DNA of 64,000 nucleotides from Pseudoxanthomonas sp. F37 (GTDB taxonomy: Bacteria > Pseudomonadota > Gammaproteobacteria > Xanthomonadales > Xanthomonadaceae), in the NCBI RefSeq assembly GCF_022965755.1, contig NZ_CP095187.1, positions 1,798,001 through 1,862,000 of the forward strand, given 5' to 3'. The notes under the pieces were generated by a model, which saw only the letters and a list, made by a program, of their open reading frames with translations, was not told the DNA's origin and searched no databases. The position numbers were made by a program, and so were the translations under genes. Positions 29,020 to 37,420 of the stretch are shown one piece after another. Position 1 is the stretch's first letter; the number at the start of each line of letters is the position of its first letter.

Positions 29020-29811
29020 TCACAGGGTGAGTTGCCGCGCTGCATCAAACGACAGATCGAAAACCCGTTGTACCGGCGGCCCCAGTTCGCCGGCCAGCAG
29101 CGCCAGCAGGAACAGGCCCAGCAGCAGGGCCGTGGGCAGGCCCAGCTGGATCGGGTTGAGCGCGGGCGCGGCGCGTCCCAGCACGCCGAAGGCCAGGTTC
29201 ACCGCCAGCATCGCCACCATCACCGGCAGGGCCAGCCCGACCGCCGCGCGCAGGACATGGCCGAACAGCATCGGGGCGACCTCCAGCATCTGCTGCACGT
29301 CGGGCAGCGCTGTACCGATGGGCAGCGACCGGTAGCTGTCCACCAGCAGGGAAACCAGCGCCAGATGGCCATTGGCGGTGAAGAACAGCAGGCCGAACGC
29401 CAGGTAGAACCACTGGCCGACGACGCCCGAGTTCACGCCGCGCAGTGGATCGGACATCTGCGCGAACGCCAGGCCGGTGCCCTGGGAGATCAGTTCGCCC
29501 GCCATCGCGCCGGCTTCGAAGGCCAGCCGCAGCATGAAGCCCATGCTGGCGCCGACGGCAAGTTCACGCGCCACGTTGAGCACGGTGCTGGCGTCGAAGG
29601 CGATCCGGTCCGGCGTGCCCGGCAGCAGCGGCGCCAGTGCCATCGCCAGCGCACCGGCGATGATCACCCGCACGCGCACCGACACCGCGCGCGTCCCGAT
29701 CAGCGGCGCGGCCATCAGCAGCGCACCGGTGCGCAGCATGGTCCACAGGATGGCATTGATCATCCCGAAGGCCTGCTGGCCGTCGATCACCATCTGGGTG
29801 GCTGTGTCCAT
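29020..29811 (-). CDS. fliR: Flagellar export gate protein FliR
   Basis: Integral membrane component of the FliPQR export channel, 263 residues with about six hydrophobic helices. Family features include the GELISQGTGLAFAQMSDP loop, GQWFYLAFGLLFF and the Pro-rich C-terminal PIQLGLPTALLLG. The ATG at 29809-29811 is preceded by a pyrimidine-only tract from an inverted repeat (CACTTCTCGCTCC) and not by a Shine-Dalgarno sequence. It is the last fli gene before the foreign block and would be followed by flhB in many relatives. Confidence 0.95.
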   Translation of the reverse strand: MDTATQMVIDGQQAFGMINAILWTMLRTGALLMAAPLIGTRAVSVRVRVIIAGALAMALAPLLPGTPDRIAFDASTVLNVARELAVGASMGFMLRLAFEAGAMAGELISQGTGLAFAQMSDPLRGVNSGVVGQWFYLAFGLLFFTANGHLALVSLLVDSYRSLPIGTALPDVQQMLEVAPMLFGHVLRAAVGLALPVMVAMLAVNLAFGVLGRAAPALNPIQLGLPTALLLGLFLLALLAGELGPPVQRVFDLSFDAARQLTL

Positions 29812-29920
29812 GGAGCGAGAAGTGAGTGGAGAGGAGTGAGGTGTGAGTAGGGGCAGGAGCGGGATGGGGCATGTCCGAGGGGCTTTCGCTCACTCCTCAC
29901 TCCTCTCCACGCACTCCTCC
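29812..29920. repeat. Degenerate GAGTGAG inverted repeat, copy 3 (fliQ-fliR gap)
   Basis: Left arm about 29812-29848 (AGTGAGTGGAGAGGAGTGAG core), right arm about 29886-29920; the best 31 bases pair with about three mismatches around a loop of ~40 bases. It fills nearly the whole 111-bp gap between fliQ and fliR. Confidence 0.88.
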
Positions 29921-29922
29921 CT

Positions 29923-30192
29923 TCACCCGATCAAATGCGGCAAGCGCTGGAACAGCGTCGTCGTGTACTCCACCAGCACGCCCAGCAGGTAGCTGCCGGT
30001 GGCGAACAGGGCCGCGGTCAGTGCGATGGCCTTGGCCACGAAGGCGATGGTGGGCTCGTTGAGCTGGGTGGCGGCCTGGATCACGCCGACCACCACGCCG
30101 ACGATCAGTACGACCAGCAGCAGCGGGCCTGCGACCCAGAGGGCGATCTCCAGGCCGTCGCGCAGTTCGGTAAGGGCGGTTTCGGGACTCAT
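29923..30192 (-). CDS. fliQ: Flagellar export gate protein FliQ
   Basis: Small two-helix membrane protein of 89 residues in the FliPQR channel. Helices lie at about 16-38 (IALWVAGPLLLVVLIVGVVVG) and 52-75. The family pattern includes QAATQLNEPTIAFVAKAIAL. The gene is flanked on both sides by GAGTGAG inverted repeats. Its ATG follows a pyrimidine-rich tract with no Shine-Dalgarno sequence, so translation must start by another route or through RNA folding. Confidence 0.95.
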   Translation of the reverse strand: MSPETALTELRDGLEIALWVAGPLLLVVLIVGVVVGVIQAATQLNEPTIAFVAKAIALTAALFATGSYLLGVLVEYTTTLFQRLPHLIG

Positions 30193-30201
30193 GGGACTAG
30201 A

Positions 30202-30310
30202 GGAGTGAGTGGAGAGGAGTGAGGAGTGAGGAGAAGCAACAGCAGCGCAGGAGAAAGGGGGGCAATCGGAGGTGGCGTTCGCTCACTCCTCACTCCTCTC
30301 CACTCACTCC
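30202..30310. repeat. GAGTGAG inverted repeat, copy 4 (fliP-fliQ gap), best-preserved
   Basis: Arms 30202-30230 and 30282-30310 are a perfect 29-bp inverted repeat of GGAGTGAGTGGAGAGGAGTG plus GAGGAGTGAG-type units, around a 51-base loop. It occupies most of the 124-bp fliP-fliQ gap. The arms are purine-only on one strand and pyrimidine-only on the other and are themselves degenerate short tandem units. Confidence 0.93.
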
Positions 30311-30316
30311 CCGCTC

Positions 30317-31129
30317 TCAATTGAAGCTGGCCGCCAGCGAACCGACGATCAGCACCCAGCCGTCGACCAGCACGAACAGCAGGATCTTGAAGGGGGCCGA
30401 TACCAGCATGGGCGAGAGCATCATCATGCCCATCGACATCAGCACGCTGGCCACCACCAGGTCGATGATCACGAACGGGATGAAGATCAGGAAGCCGATC
30501 TCGAAGGCGGTCTTCAGTTCGCTGGTGATGAACGAGGCCACCACGATGGGGAAGGGCACGTCCGCCGGGCTGGCGTAGCTGCCGTGGCCGGCCAGGCCGG
30601 CGAAGGTCATCAGGTCGGTTTCGCGCACCTGGGCCAGCATGAAATCGCGCAGCGGGCCGGTGGTCATCGTCCAGGCGGTGGCGAAATCGATCTGGCCGTT
30701 GAGGTACGGCGCCATGCCCTGCGCCCACGCCTTTTCGCCCACGGGCATCATCACCAGCATGGTCAGGAACAGCGCCAGGCCCACCAGCACCTGGTTGGAC
30801 GGCGTCTGGCCCGTGCCCAGTGCCTGCCGCAACAGGCCCAGCACGATGATGATGCGGGTGAACGCCGTCATCGCCAGCAGCGCGGACGGGATCAGCGTGA
30901 TGGCCGTCATCAGCAGCAGCGTCTGCAACGGCAGGCTGACGGTGTTGTCGCCGACCTGGCCCACGTTGACCTTGGGCAGGGTCGGCAGGGTGGGGGCGGA
31001 CGGGGCTGCAGGCGCGGCGGGCGTGGCGGCGGGTGCGGCCTGGGCGGTGGCCGGCGCGGTCTGCGCCAGCGCCAGCATCGGCGCGGCAAGCCACAGCAGG
31101 CAGAGCAGGGAAAGGATCAGGCGACGCAT
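30317..31129 (-). CDS. fliP: Flagellar export gate protein FliP
   Basis: Export channel subunit of 270 residues with an N-terminal signal sequence ([19 protein letters not shown]) and a 45-residue Ala/Pro stretch that is longer than usual. Four membrane helices follow. Family text includes [27 protein letters not shown] and [23 protein letters not shown]. It begins one base after the fliO stop. Confidence 0.96.
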   Translation of the reverse strand: MRRLILSLLCLLWLAAPMLALAQTAPATAQAAPAATPAAPAAPSAPTLPTLPKVNVGQVGDNTVSLPLQTLLLMTAITLIPSALLAMTAFTRIIIVLGLLRQALGTGQTPSNQVLVGLALFLTMLVMMPVGEKAWAQGMAPYLNGQIDFATAWTMTTGPLRDFMLAQVRETDLMTFAGLAGHGSYASPADVPFPIVVASFITSELKTAFEIGFLIFIPFVIIDLVVASVLMSMGMMMLSPMLVSAPFKILLFVLVDGWVLIVGSLAASFN

Positions 31130-31130
31130 C

Positions 31131-31523
31131 TCAGGACTCTTTGCGCAGGCGCTTGGCCAGCAGTTCGGCGAAGTTGGGCAGGGCCGGCGCGGGCGCGACC
31201 ACCAGCGGTTCGGGCAGCGTGTGCAGCGCGGTGATGCCGCCGGCGGTCACACCGATCAGCAACTGTTGCTTGCCCACCTCGATCACCATCACGCGTTCCT
31301 TGGCGCCGACCGACAGCAGGGACACCACCCGCAGCTGCTCGCTGGGGCGGATGCCCAGGCCCGCACCGGGCATGCGCTTGAGCAGCCAGGCCAGGCCCAG
31401 GATCAGGCCCAGCACCAGCAGCAGGCCGAACAGCGCACCGCCGATGCCCGGCGTGGAGGGCGCATGCTGGCCGATCTTCTGGGCCGGTGCCGCGGCGGCG
31501 GCGAGCAGGGCGGGGATGTGCAT
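31131..31523 (-). CDS. fliO: Flagellar export accessory protein FliO
   Basis: Scaffold that helps assemble FliP, 130 residues. One membrane helix near 28-48 ([23 protein letters not shown]) is followed by a cytoplasmic domain ([33 protein letters not shown]) typical of FliO. It lies between fliN (10 bases) and fliP (1 base). Confidence 0.92.
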   Translation of the reverse strand: MHIPALLAAAAAPAQKIGQHAPSTPGIGGALFGLLLVLGLILGLAWLLKRMPGAGLGIRPSEQLRVVSLLSVGAKERVMVIEVGKQQLLIGVTAGGITALHTLPEPLVVAPAPALPNFAELLAKRLRKES

Positions 31524-31533
31524 GGGCAGGGAC

Positions 31534-31866
31534 TCAGCGCAGGCGGCGGATGCGTTCGCTGGGGCTGACCACGTCGGTCAGGCGCACGCCGAAGCGGTCG
31601 TTCACCACCACCACCTCGCCATGCGCGATCAGCGTGCCGTTGACGAACACATCCAGCGGTTCGCCGGCGCCGCGCTCCAGTTCCACCACCGAGCCCTGGT
31701 TGAGCTGCAGCAGGTTGCGGATGGGCATGCGGGTGCGGCCCACTTCCAGCGACAGCGTCACCGGCACGTCGAGGATGACGTCCAGGCTCATGTCGGGTTC
31801 GGCGGCGTGCGGCCCGGACGAGGGTTCGTCGAGGGTGGCAAGGCTGTCTTCGGTCTCGGGGATCAT
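31534..31866 (-). CDS. fliN: Flagellar motor switch protein FliN
   Basis: C-ring protein of 110 residues. An acidic N-terminal ~30 residues precede a SpoA domain (VILDVPVTLSLEVGRTRMPI, GSVVELERGAGEPLDVFVNG, VVVNDRFGVRLTDVVSPSERI). The ATG overlaps the fliM stop (ATGA), so the switch proteins are co-translated. Confidence 0.96.
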   Translation of the reverse strand: MIPETEDSLATLDEPSSGPHAAEPDMSLDVILDVPVTLSLEVGRTRMPIRNLLQLNQGSVVELERGAGEPLDVFVNGTLIAHGEVVVVNDRFGVRLTDVVSPSERIRRLR

Positions 31867-32903
31867 TGAGTGGCCTCCTGGAAGGCGACGGGAGTCAGGG
31901 CGTGGCGTGGCGCGGCGGCGGCGTGGTGGCCACCGGGAGGATGCTTGGCGGTGATCTTCACGGCGTTCACGCCGTTGGAAATGCCGAACTCGCCGGTGAA
32001 CACCGGCACCTGTTCGACGCAGACCGGCACCACCTTCGGCAGGTCGATCGGCAGGATGTCGCCGACCTTCAGGCCGGTGAGCTGGCGCAGGCTGAGCTGC
32101 CTGTGCGCCAGCACGCTGGAGACGGTGACCTCGGCGCCGCGCAGCTGTTCGTGCAGGGTGACGCGGAAGCTGTCGTCGTCGTGCACGCGGTCGGACTGGA
32201 TGCCGGCGTCCAGCAGTTCGCGGATCGGTTCCAGCATGGAATAGGGCAGGGTGACGTGCAGGTCGCCGCCACCGCCGTCCAGCTCCACGTGGAAGCGGCT
32301 GACCACCACGTATTCGCGGGGGCTGACGATGTTGGCGAAATGCGGATTGACCTCGCTGGTGATGTATTCGAAATCCACCGGCATCACCGGCGCCCATGCG
32401 TCGACCAGGTCGGCGAAGGTCTGCTTGAGCAGCAGCTGGATCACCCGCATCTCGGTGGCGGTGAACTCGCGCCCTTCGATCTTGGCCGGATAGCGGCCGT
32501 CGCCGCCGAAGAAGTTGTCCACCATGGTGAACACCAGCTTCGGTTCGAACACGATCAGGCCCACGCCGCGCAGCGGCTTGAACTTGATCAGGTTGAGGTT
32601 GGTGGGCACGTACAGCGAGTGCAGGTATTCGCTGAACTTGACGGTCTCGATGCCCCGCACCGACAGTTCGGCCGAGCGGCGCAGCAGGTTGAACAGGCCG
32701 ATCCGCCAGGTGCGCACGAAGCGCTCGTTGATCATCTCCAGCGTCGGCAGCCGGCCGCGCACGATGCGGTCCTGGCTGGCGAAATCGTAGGTGCGCGCGA
32801 CCGCGGGATCGTGCGGCGGCTCCTCGGTCTCGATCGCACCGGAGTCCACGCCGTTGAGCAGGGCATCGATCTCGTCTTGCGACAGCAGGTCACTGGTCAT
32901 CAT
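31863..32903 (-). CDS. fliM: Flagellar motor switch protein FliM
   Basis: C-ring protein of 346 residues that binds CheY-P. The N-terminal CheY-binding peptide LLSQDEIDALLNG lies at 6-18. The middle CheC-like domain follows (GRLPTLEMINERFVRTWRIGL, FKPLRGVGLIVFEPKLVFTMV), then a C-terminal SpoA domain. The last ~20 residues (GGHHAAAAPRHALTPVAF) are a low-complexity tail. Two ATG codons lie in tandem; the first is used here. Confidence 0.97.
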   Translation of the reverse strand: MMTSDLLSQDEIDALLNGVDSGAIETEEPPHDPAVARTYDFASQDRIVRGRLPTLEMINERFVRTWRIGLFNLLRRSAELSVRGIETVKFSEYLHSLYVPTNLNLIKFKPLRGVGLIVFEPKLVFTMVDNFFGGDGRYPAKIEGREFTATEMRVIQLLLKQTFADLVDAWAPVMPVDFEYITSEVNPHFANIVSPREYVVVSRFHVELDGGGGDLHVTLPYSMLEPIRELLDAGIQSDRVHDDDSFRVTLHEQLRGAEVTVSSVLAHRQLSLRQLTGLKVGDILPIDLPKVVPVCVEQVPVFTGEFGISNGVNAVKITAKHPPGGHHAAAAPRHALTPVAFQEATQ

Positions 32904-32918
32904 GGCGGCGGGCGTCCG

Positions 32919-33446
32919 TCACTGCATCACGAAGCTGGTGAACAGCAGCGAGTCGGCGGAGGGCTTGCCGGTCTCGGCCACCAGCAGGGCCTTCACTTCG
33001 CCCAGGGCGGCGTTCTGCAGGCGTTCCTTGCCCTCGCGGGACATCAGGCTGGCGGCGTCCTGCTGGGCGAACAGCATCAGCAGGCGTGCGCGGATGGCGG
33101 GCGCATGCAGTTCGATGGCCTTCAGCGCTTCCGGGTCGCGGGTCATCAGCTGCACTTCGACCTGCAGGTAGCGGGCGCCGCCGGTCTCGCCCACCAGGTT
33201 GACGACGAAGGGTGGTTCCAGCGCGAAGTACTGCGCCGGGGCGGGGACTTCGCCGGGGCTCTTGGCCTTGGGGGCATCGGGTTTCACGTCCTTGCCTGCG
33301 TGGCTGGCGAAGTACCACGCGCCACCGCCGGCGGCGCCGGCCGCGACCAGGGCCACCAGGCCGATGGTCAGCAGCGACTTGCCGCCCTTGGGCTTGTCGC
33401 CCTTGTCGGCCTTGGATTTGCTTGCGGTCTTGTCGGCGGCTGCCAC
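32919..33446 (-). CDS. fliL: Flagellar basal-body protein FliL
   Basis: Stator-associated membrane protein of 175 residues. The GTG at 33444-33446 is chosen because AGGAG lies ten bases upstream and a sigma-54 promoter lies 35 bp upstream; the longer frame would read through that promoter. A Lys-rich N-terminus precedes one membrane helix near 24-46 (LLTIGLVALVAAGAAGG). The periplasmic FliL domain follows (FALEPPFVVNLVG, RYLQVEVQLM) and ends DSLLFTSFVMQ. Confidence 0.93.
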   Translation of the reverse strand: MAAADKTASKSKADKGDKPKGGKSLLTIGLVALVAAGAAGGGAWYFASHAGKDVKPDAPKAKSPGEVPAPAQYFALEPPFVVNLVGETGGARYLQVEVQLMTRDPEALKAIELHAPAIRARLLMLFAQQDAASLMSREGKERLQNAALGEVKALLVAETGKPSADSLLFTSFVMQ

Positions 33447-33480
33447 GGCGCTGGATCTCCTGAGGGGTCGGTCCAGGGGA

Positions 33481-33496
33481 TGCAAGCGGCGTGCCG
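33481..33496 (-). promoter_or_regulatory. Sigma-54 promoter of fliLMNOPQR
   Basis: Minus strand CGGCACGCCGCTTGCA, with GG-N10-GC spacing and the TTGCA of the -12 element. The transcript would start near 33470, about 24 bases before the fliL GTG. Confidence 0.82.
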
Positions 33497-33540
33497 CGAT
33501 GGGGGCGGGCGTTCGACGGGGTTTTGACGGACGTGCTTTC

Positions 33541-33668
33541 TGCAGGAGCGACGTGAGTCGCGACCGCGGAAACTCGGTGCCATGAGCGCCGGACCACGCG
33601 GCCATCCCTGTGTGAACGATCTTTCAGGACCGCCATGACGTGCGGTCGCGACTTGCGTCGCTCCCACA
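33541..33668. repeat. GGAGCGACGTGAGTCGCGACC palindromic repeat (copy 3 of the GGAGCG family)
   Basis: Arms 33541-33567 and 33642-33668 pair over 27 bases with four mismatches around a 74-base loop. It lies in the fliK-fliL gap, between the fliK stop and the fliL promoter. The arm text (GAGTCGCGACCGCG) also occurs singly at 9850. Confidence 0.82.
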
Positions 33669-33684
33669 GGAGAGGTCAGGTCGG

Positions 33685-34941
33685 TCAGGCGTAGGCGTCC
33701 ACCAGCCCGCGCATGGTCATGCGGACGGTGCGGGGCGTTTCGGCGGCGGCTTCGGTATCGGCGGGGGTGTCGCCGTGTGGCGAGGCGCCACCCTGCGACG
33801 GTGGCGCATGCTGCTGGCCGACGTCGGCATGGGCGAGCTGGAAGCCGTGCTGGCCCAGCATGTCGCGCAGGCGGGGCAGGCTGTTTTCCAGCGCCTGGCG
33901 CACCTCGGCCTGGGCGCTGGTGAAGTCGGCGTGCACGCGGTCGCCTTCCAGGCGCAGGCGGACCTCCACCGTGCCCAGGTCGTTCGGGGTCACCTTGATG
34001 TGCGCATGGCCGATCTTCTGGTCGGCCATCCAGCGCACGGCATCGCCGATGTCGTCGTCGAAGTGGCCGCCCTGCAGGTCGGCACTGGGCGCTTCCATCG
34101 CGTTGACGGTTTCGGTGCGCGACAGGCCGAGCGGTGCGTTCGAGGCGCCGACGCCGGCCAGCAGGTTGCCGGCCGGCGCGGGTGCATCGCCCTCCTCGCT
34201 GCGGAAGGCATCGACAAGGTCGCGGCCCAGGTTGATCGCATCGGGCACGGCCGCGGCCACCTGGCCCGTGGCCAGGTGCGCGGCGAAGGACAGCAGGTTC
34301 TGCAGCGGCGCCTTGGCATCGGTCGCCGCAGAAGCGGGCGGCTGCGACGTCGTCGCGGTGCCGGCAGGCACGGGTGTTGTGCTGTCGGCCGCGGTGTCGG
34401 GCGGGATGCCGACGGCCACGTCGGCCGTGGGCGTGGCCGGCAGTGCAGCCGGCATCACCGCACGGGCGCCGGCCAGCAGGGCATCGGCGGGAACGGGCGT
34501 GCTGGCCATGGGCGCGGCGCCCGCGAGCAGGGGGTTGCCCAGTGGATCGGCCGGCACCGCTGCCGTCGCTGTCGCTGTCGCATCTGCGGGAGGCGGTGTC
34601 TGGATCGACGCCAGTTCCATCAGGATCGGCGGCACGGTGGGCGCGGTGAGCGCGGCGAGCGCATCCTCGGAGGTGTCCTTCGTGGGGGATGCGGGCGCAG
34701 CGTGGTCCTGGCGGCCGGCGGCCCCGTCCGGACGCTGCGCGACACGGTCCTTCGCCTCGCCGGCGCGCGAGGTCTGCGCGTGCGATGCGTCGTCGCGCCT
34801 GGCGGGGCGGCGAACCATCTCGTCGAACGCGGGCTTCTTCGTCGTCGCGCCATCGTCGCCGGACATCGTGGGGTTGCCCGGCGTCGTCGCGGGCGCGGAC
34901 GCCGGGGGGGCGAACGACAGGGGGGAGGTCGGCGCGGGCAT
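33685..34941 (-). CDS. fliK: Flagellar hook-length control protein FliK
   Basis: Secreted molecular ruler of 418 residues. The first ~290 residues are Ala/Pro/Thr-rich and low in complexity. The conserved C-terminal domain (about 300-390) has HIKVTPNDLGTVEVRLRLEG, FTSAQAEVRQALENSLPRLR and LGQHGFQLAHADV. The start MPAPTSPLSF at 34939-34941 overlaps the fliJ stop by one base (TGATG). The reading frame stays open far upstream only because of GC bias; that part lies inside fliJ and fliI. Confidence 0.93.
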   Translation of the reverse strand: MPAPTSPLSFAPPASAPATTPGNPTMSGDDGATTKKPAFDEMVRRPARRDDASHAQTSRAGEAKDRVAQRPDGAAGRQDHAAPASPTKDTSEDALAALTAPTVPPILMELASIQTPPPADATATATAAVPADPLGNPLLAGAAPMASTPVPADALLAGARAVMPAALPATPTADVAVGIPPDTAADSTTPVPAGTATTSQPPASAATDAKAPLQNLLSFAAHLATGQVAAAVPDAINLGRDLVDAFRSEEGDAPAPAGNLLAGVGASNAPLGLSRTETVNAMEAPSADLQGGHFDDDIGDAVRWMADQKIGHAHIKVTPNDLGTVEVRLRLEGDRVHADFTSAQAEVRQALENSLPRLRDMLGQHGFQLAHADVGQQHAPPSQGGASPHGDTPADTEAAAETPRTVRMTMRGLVDAYA

Positions 34942-35393
34942 CAGGCGTCCTCGCTTTCCCGTGCGGCGGCGGCCAGGCGCGCGCGGCGCGCGCCCAGGTC
35001 GTCCATTTCGCGCTGGTCGCGCCGGTCCACGATCTGCCGCTCCTGCACGCGATAGCTGGCGGCCAGCTGTTCCAGCACCTGCTTGTCGCGGCTGGCCAGC
35101 AGCAGGCGGTCGCGTTCGATGTCGACGCTGGCGCGGCTGCGGTCGACGTTCTGCAACTGCTGCTTGAGGGCCTGGTCGATGCGCTCGAGGAAGGCGCGGC
35201 GGTTCGCCAACTGCGCCGGGCTGGTGGCCGCCATCTGGCTGTTGGCGTAGTCCTCGGCGTACTGGCGCAATTCTTCCAGCCTGGATTCGTGCTGGGCCAG
35301 GGTGCGCTGGCGCTCGGCCAGGTCGCGGGCGACGGAATCCTCGTGTTCCTGCGCGCGGCGCAGCAGGGGGTCGATTCGGCGGGACTGGATCAT
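34941..35393 (-). CDS. fliJ: Flagellar export chaperone-escort protein FliJ
   Basis: Coiled-coil stalk protein of 150 residues that links the FliI ATPase ring to the FlhA gate. It is almost wholly charged helix (RRAQEHEDSVARDLAERQRT, ERIDQALKQQLQNVDRSRAS) and has no membrane segment. It lies 15 bases after fliI and overlaps fliK by one base. Confidence 0.92.
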   Translation of the reverse strand: MIQSRRIDPLLRRAQEHEDSVARDLAERQRTLAQHESRLEELRQYAEDYANSQMAATSPAQLANRRAFLERIDQALKQQLQNVDRSRASVDIERDRLLLASRDKQVLEQLAASYRVQERQIVDRRDQREMDDLGARRARLAAAARESEDA

Positions 35394-35408
35394 GAGAGGT
35401 TCCTTGCG

Positions 35409-36806
35409 TTACGACAGGCCGGGCGGCACGGGGATGCCGGCGGCGGCGTTGCGTTGGATCAGGGCTTCCAGGGCGGCGCGGCTGCTGGGCAGGTCGGCGG
35501 CGCGCGCCACGTCCTGGCCGAGGAACTCGACGATCTCCGGCCAGCGTTCCAGCGCTTCGTCCACGGTCGGATCGTTGCCGCGCTGGTAGGCGCCGATGGC
35601 GATCAGGTCGCGGTTGCTGGTATAGGCCGACAGCAGGCGCTTGAGCTTGCGGATGCGGTCGCGCCAGGTTTCGTCGGCGATCTCGGTGACCACGCGGCTG
35701 ACCGACGATTCCACGTCGATGGCCGGATACAGGCCGCTGTCGGCCACGCGGCGCGAGAGCAGGATGTGGCCGTCCAGGATGGCGCGCGCGGCATCGGCGA
35801 TGGGGTCCTGCGGATCGTCGCCTTCGGTCAGCACAGTGTAGAAGGCGGTGATGGAACCGCGCCCCTTGGCGCCATTGCCGGCCCGTTCGACCAGCGCCGG
35901 CAGGCGCGCGAACACCGATGGCGGATAGCCGCGCGTGGTCGGCGGCTCGCCCACCGACAGGCCGATCTCGCGCTGCGCTTGGGCGAAGCGGGTCAGCGAA
36001 TCCATCAGCAGCAGGACGTTCAGGCCCTGGTCGCGGAACCACTCGGCGATGGCGGTGGCGCGGTACGCCCCCTGTAGGCGCGCCAGTGGCGGCCGGTCGG
36101 CGGGACTGGCGACGACGACGGCGCGCGCCAGCCCGGACGGGCCCAGCGTGGTCTCGACGAAATCGCGTACTTCGCGGCCGCGTTCGCCGATCAGGCCGAC
36201 GACGATGACGTCGGCGGCGGTGTAGCGGGTCATCATGCCCAGCAGCGTCGACTTGCCCACGCCCGAACCGGCGAACAGGCCCACGCGCTGGCCGCGGCCG
36301 ATGGGCAGCAGTGCGTTGATCGCGCGCACGCCGACATCCAGCGGCTGGGTGATGGGTTCGCGCGAGAGCGGGTTGATCGCCACGCCGGCCAGGCTGACGC
36401 TGCCCTCGGCCCGGATGGGGCCGCGTCCGTCCAGCGGCACGCCGTCGCTGTCGATCACGCGTCCCAGCAGGCCTTCGCCGACTTCCACGCCGCCACGGCG
36501 GCGCGAGGGCACCACGCGCGCATTCGGCAGCAGGCCGTGCAGCTCGGCGCTGGGCATCAGGTAGGTACGTTCGCCGGCGAAGCCGACGACTTCGGCATCG
36601 ACCCAGCCGCCATCGACCACTTCCACCTTGCAGGTGGCGCCCATGGGCGCCTCGCAGCCGATCGCTTCCAGGGTCAGGCCCACGGCGCGGCGCAGGATGC
36701 CTTCGCGGATCAGGCCGCGACCGCCCAGTTCGGGATTGATCTGCGACAGCCGCGTGGCCAGGCGCAGGTCGCGGGCGGTCAACCATTCCAGCGGCTGCGC
36801 GCTCAT
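35409..36806 (-). CDS. fliI: Flagellum-specific ATPase FliI
   Basis: ATPase of the export apparatus, 465 residues, related to the F1 beta subunit. Walker A AGSGVGKST lies at 179-187. Walker B LNVLLLMDSLTRFAQAQREI, the RGYPPSVFARLPALVERAG loop and GSITAFYTVLTEGDD are typical. The ATG overlaps the fliH stop (ATGA). Confidence 0.97.
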   Translation of the reverse strand: MSAQPLEWLTARDLRLATRLSQINPELGGRGLIREGILRRAVGLTLEAIGCEAPMGATCKVEVVDGGWVDAEVVGFAGERTYLMPSAELHGLLPNARVVPSRRRGGVEVGEGLLGRVIDSDGVPLDGRGPIRAEGSVSLAGVAINPLSREPITQPLDVGVRAINALLPIGRGQRVGLFAGSGVGKSTLLGMMTRYTAADVIVVGLIGERGREVRDFVETTLGPSGLARAVVVASPADRPPLARLQGAYRATAIAEWFRDQGLNVLLLMDSLTRFAQAQREIGLSVGEPPTTRGYPPSVFARLPALVERAGNGAKGRGSITAFYTVLTEGDDPQDPIADAARAILDGHILLSRRVADSGLYPAIDVESSVSRVVTEIADETWRDRIRKLKRLLSAYTSNRDLIAIGAYQRGNDPTVDEALERWPEIVEFLGQDVARAADLPSSRAALEALIQRNAAAGIPVPPGLS

Positions 36807-37420
36807 GCGCGTGCGCTCCGGTTGAGCACGGTTTCCAGCGCGCCGCGCAGACGCGCTTCCAGGGTGCCGTCGATGCGCACGCTCTCGGCATGCACGCGCA
36901 GGTCGCCCCGGGTGAGGCTGGTGTCGGCGGTCAGGCGGGTGTGCGCGGTCATGGCCAGCACGGGCGTCAGGGCGGCGATGTCGTCCGGATGCAGGCGCAG
37001 TTCGACTTCGCGCTGCGCACCGCCGACGGCATCCAGCGCGGTGGTGGCCAGTTCCTGCAGCAGCACCGGGTCGCTCCGGTAGGCGCGGCCGACCAGGGCG
37101 CCGGCGATGCGCACGGCGAGTTCGGACAGCGCGGCGACCACTTCGTTTTCCAGCCGGTCCAGGGGCCGCGAGAAATTGTCCAGGATGCCTTCCATCTGCG
37201 CGGCGAGTCGGCGGACTTCGGCCTGTCCCTGGGCGAAGCCCTCGGCATGGCCTTCGGCGTGGCCCCGTTCCAGGCCTTCGCGGTAGGCGGCGTCCTGGAT
37301 GGCCTGGATCTCTTCCAGCGTGGGCGGCACCGGGGGCGGCACCTGCTCCTCGGGCGCCGCCGCCGACACCACCACGTCCAGCGGAGCGGGCATCCAGCGC
37401 ATCGGCGGGGCCGCGGTCAT
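36803..37420 (-). CDS. fliH: Flagellar export ATPase regulator FliH
   Basis: Holds FliI at the C-ring; 205 residues. After a Pro-rich start it has the FliH glycine-repeat helix (REGLERGHAEGHAEGFAQGQ) and a C-terminal domain like the ATP-synthase delta/E subunit (ELAVRIAGALVGRAYRSDPVLLQ, ELRLHPDDIAALTP). The ATG overlaps the fliG stop (ATGA). Confidence 0.94.
   Translation of the reverse strand: MTAAPPMRWMPAPLDVVVSAAAPEEQVPPPVPPTLEEIQAIQDAAYREGLERGHAEGHAEGFAQGQAEVRRLAAQMEGILDNFSRPLDRLENEVVAALSELAVRIAGALVGRAYRSDPVLLQELATTALDAVGGAQREVELRLHPDDIAALTPVLAMTAHTRLTADTSLTRGDLRVHAESVRIDGTLEARLRGALETVLNRSARA

Noticed and set aside
33685..36891. A single 1068-codon open frame on the minus strand
   Set aside because: Only the last 418 codons encode a plausible protein (FliK). 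The upstream part lies out of frame inside fliJ, fliI and fliH and is Arg/Pro/Ala-rich, an effect of high GC.
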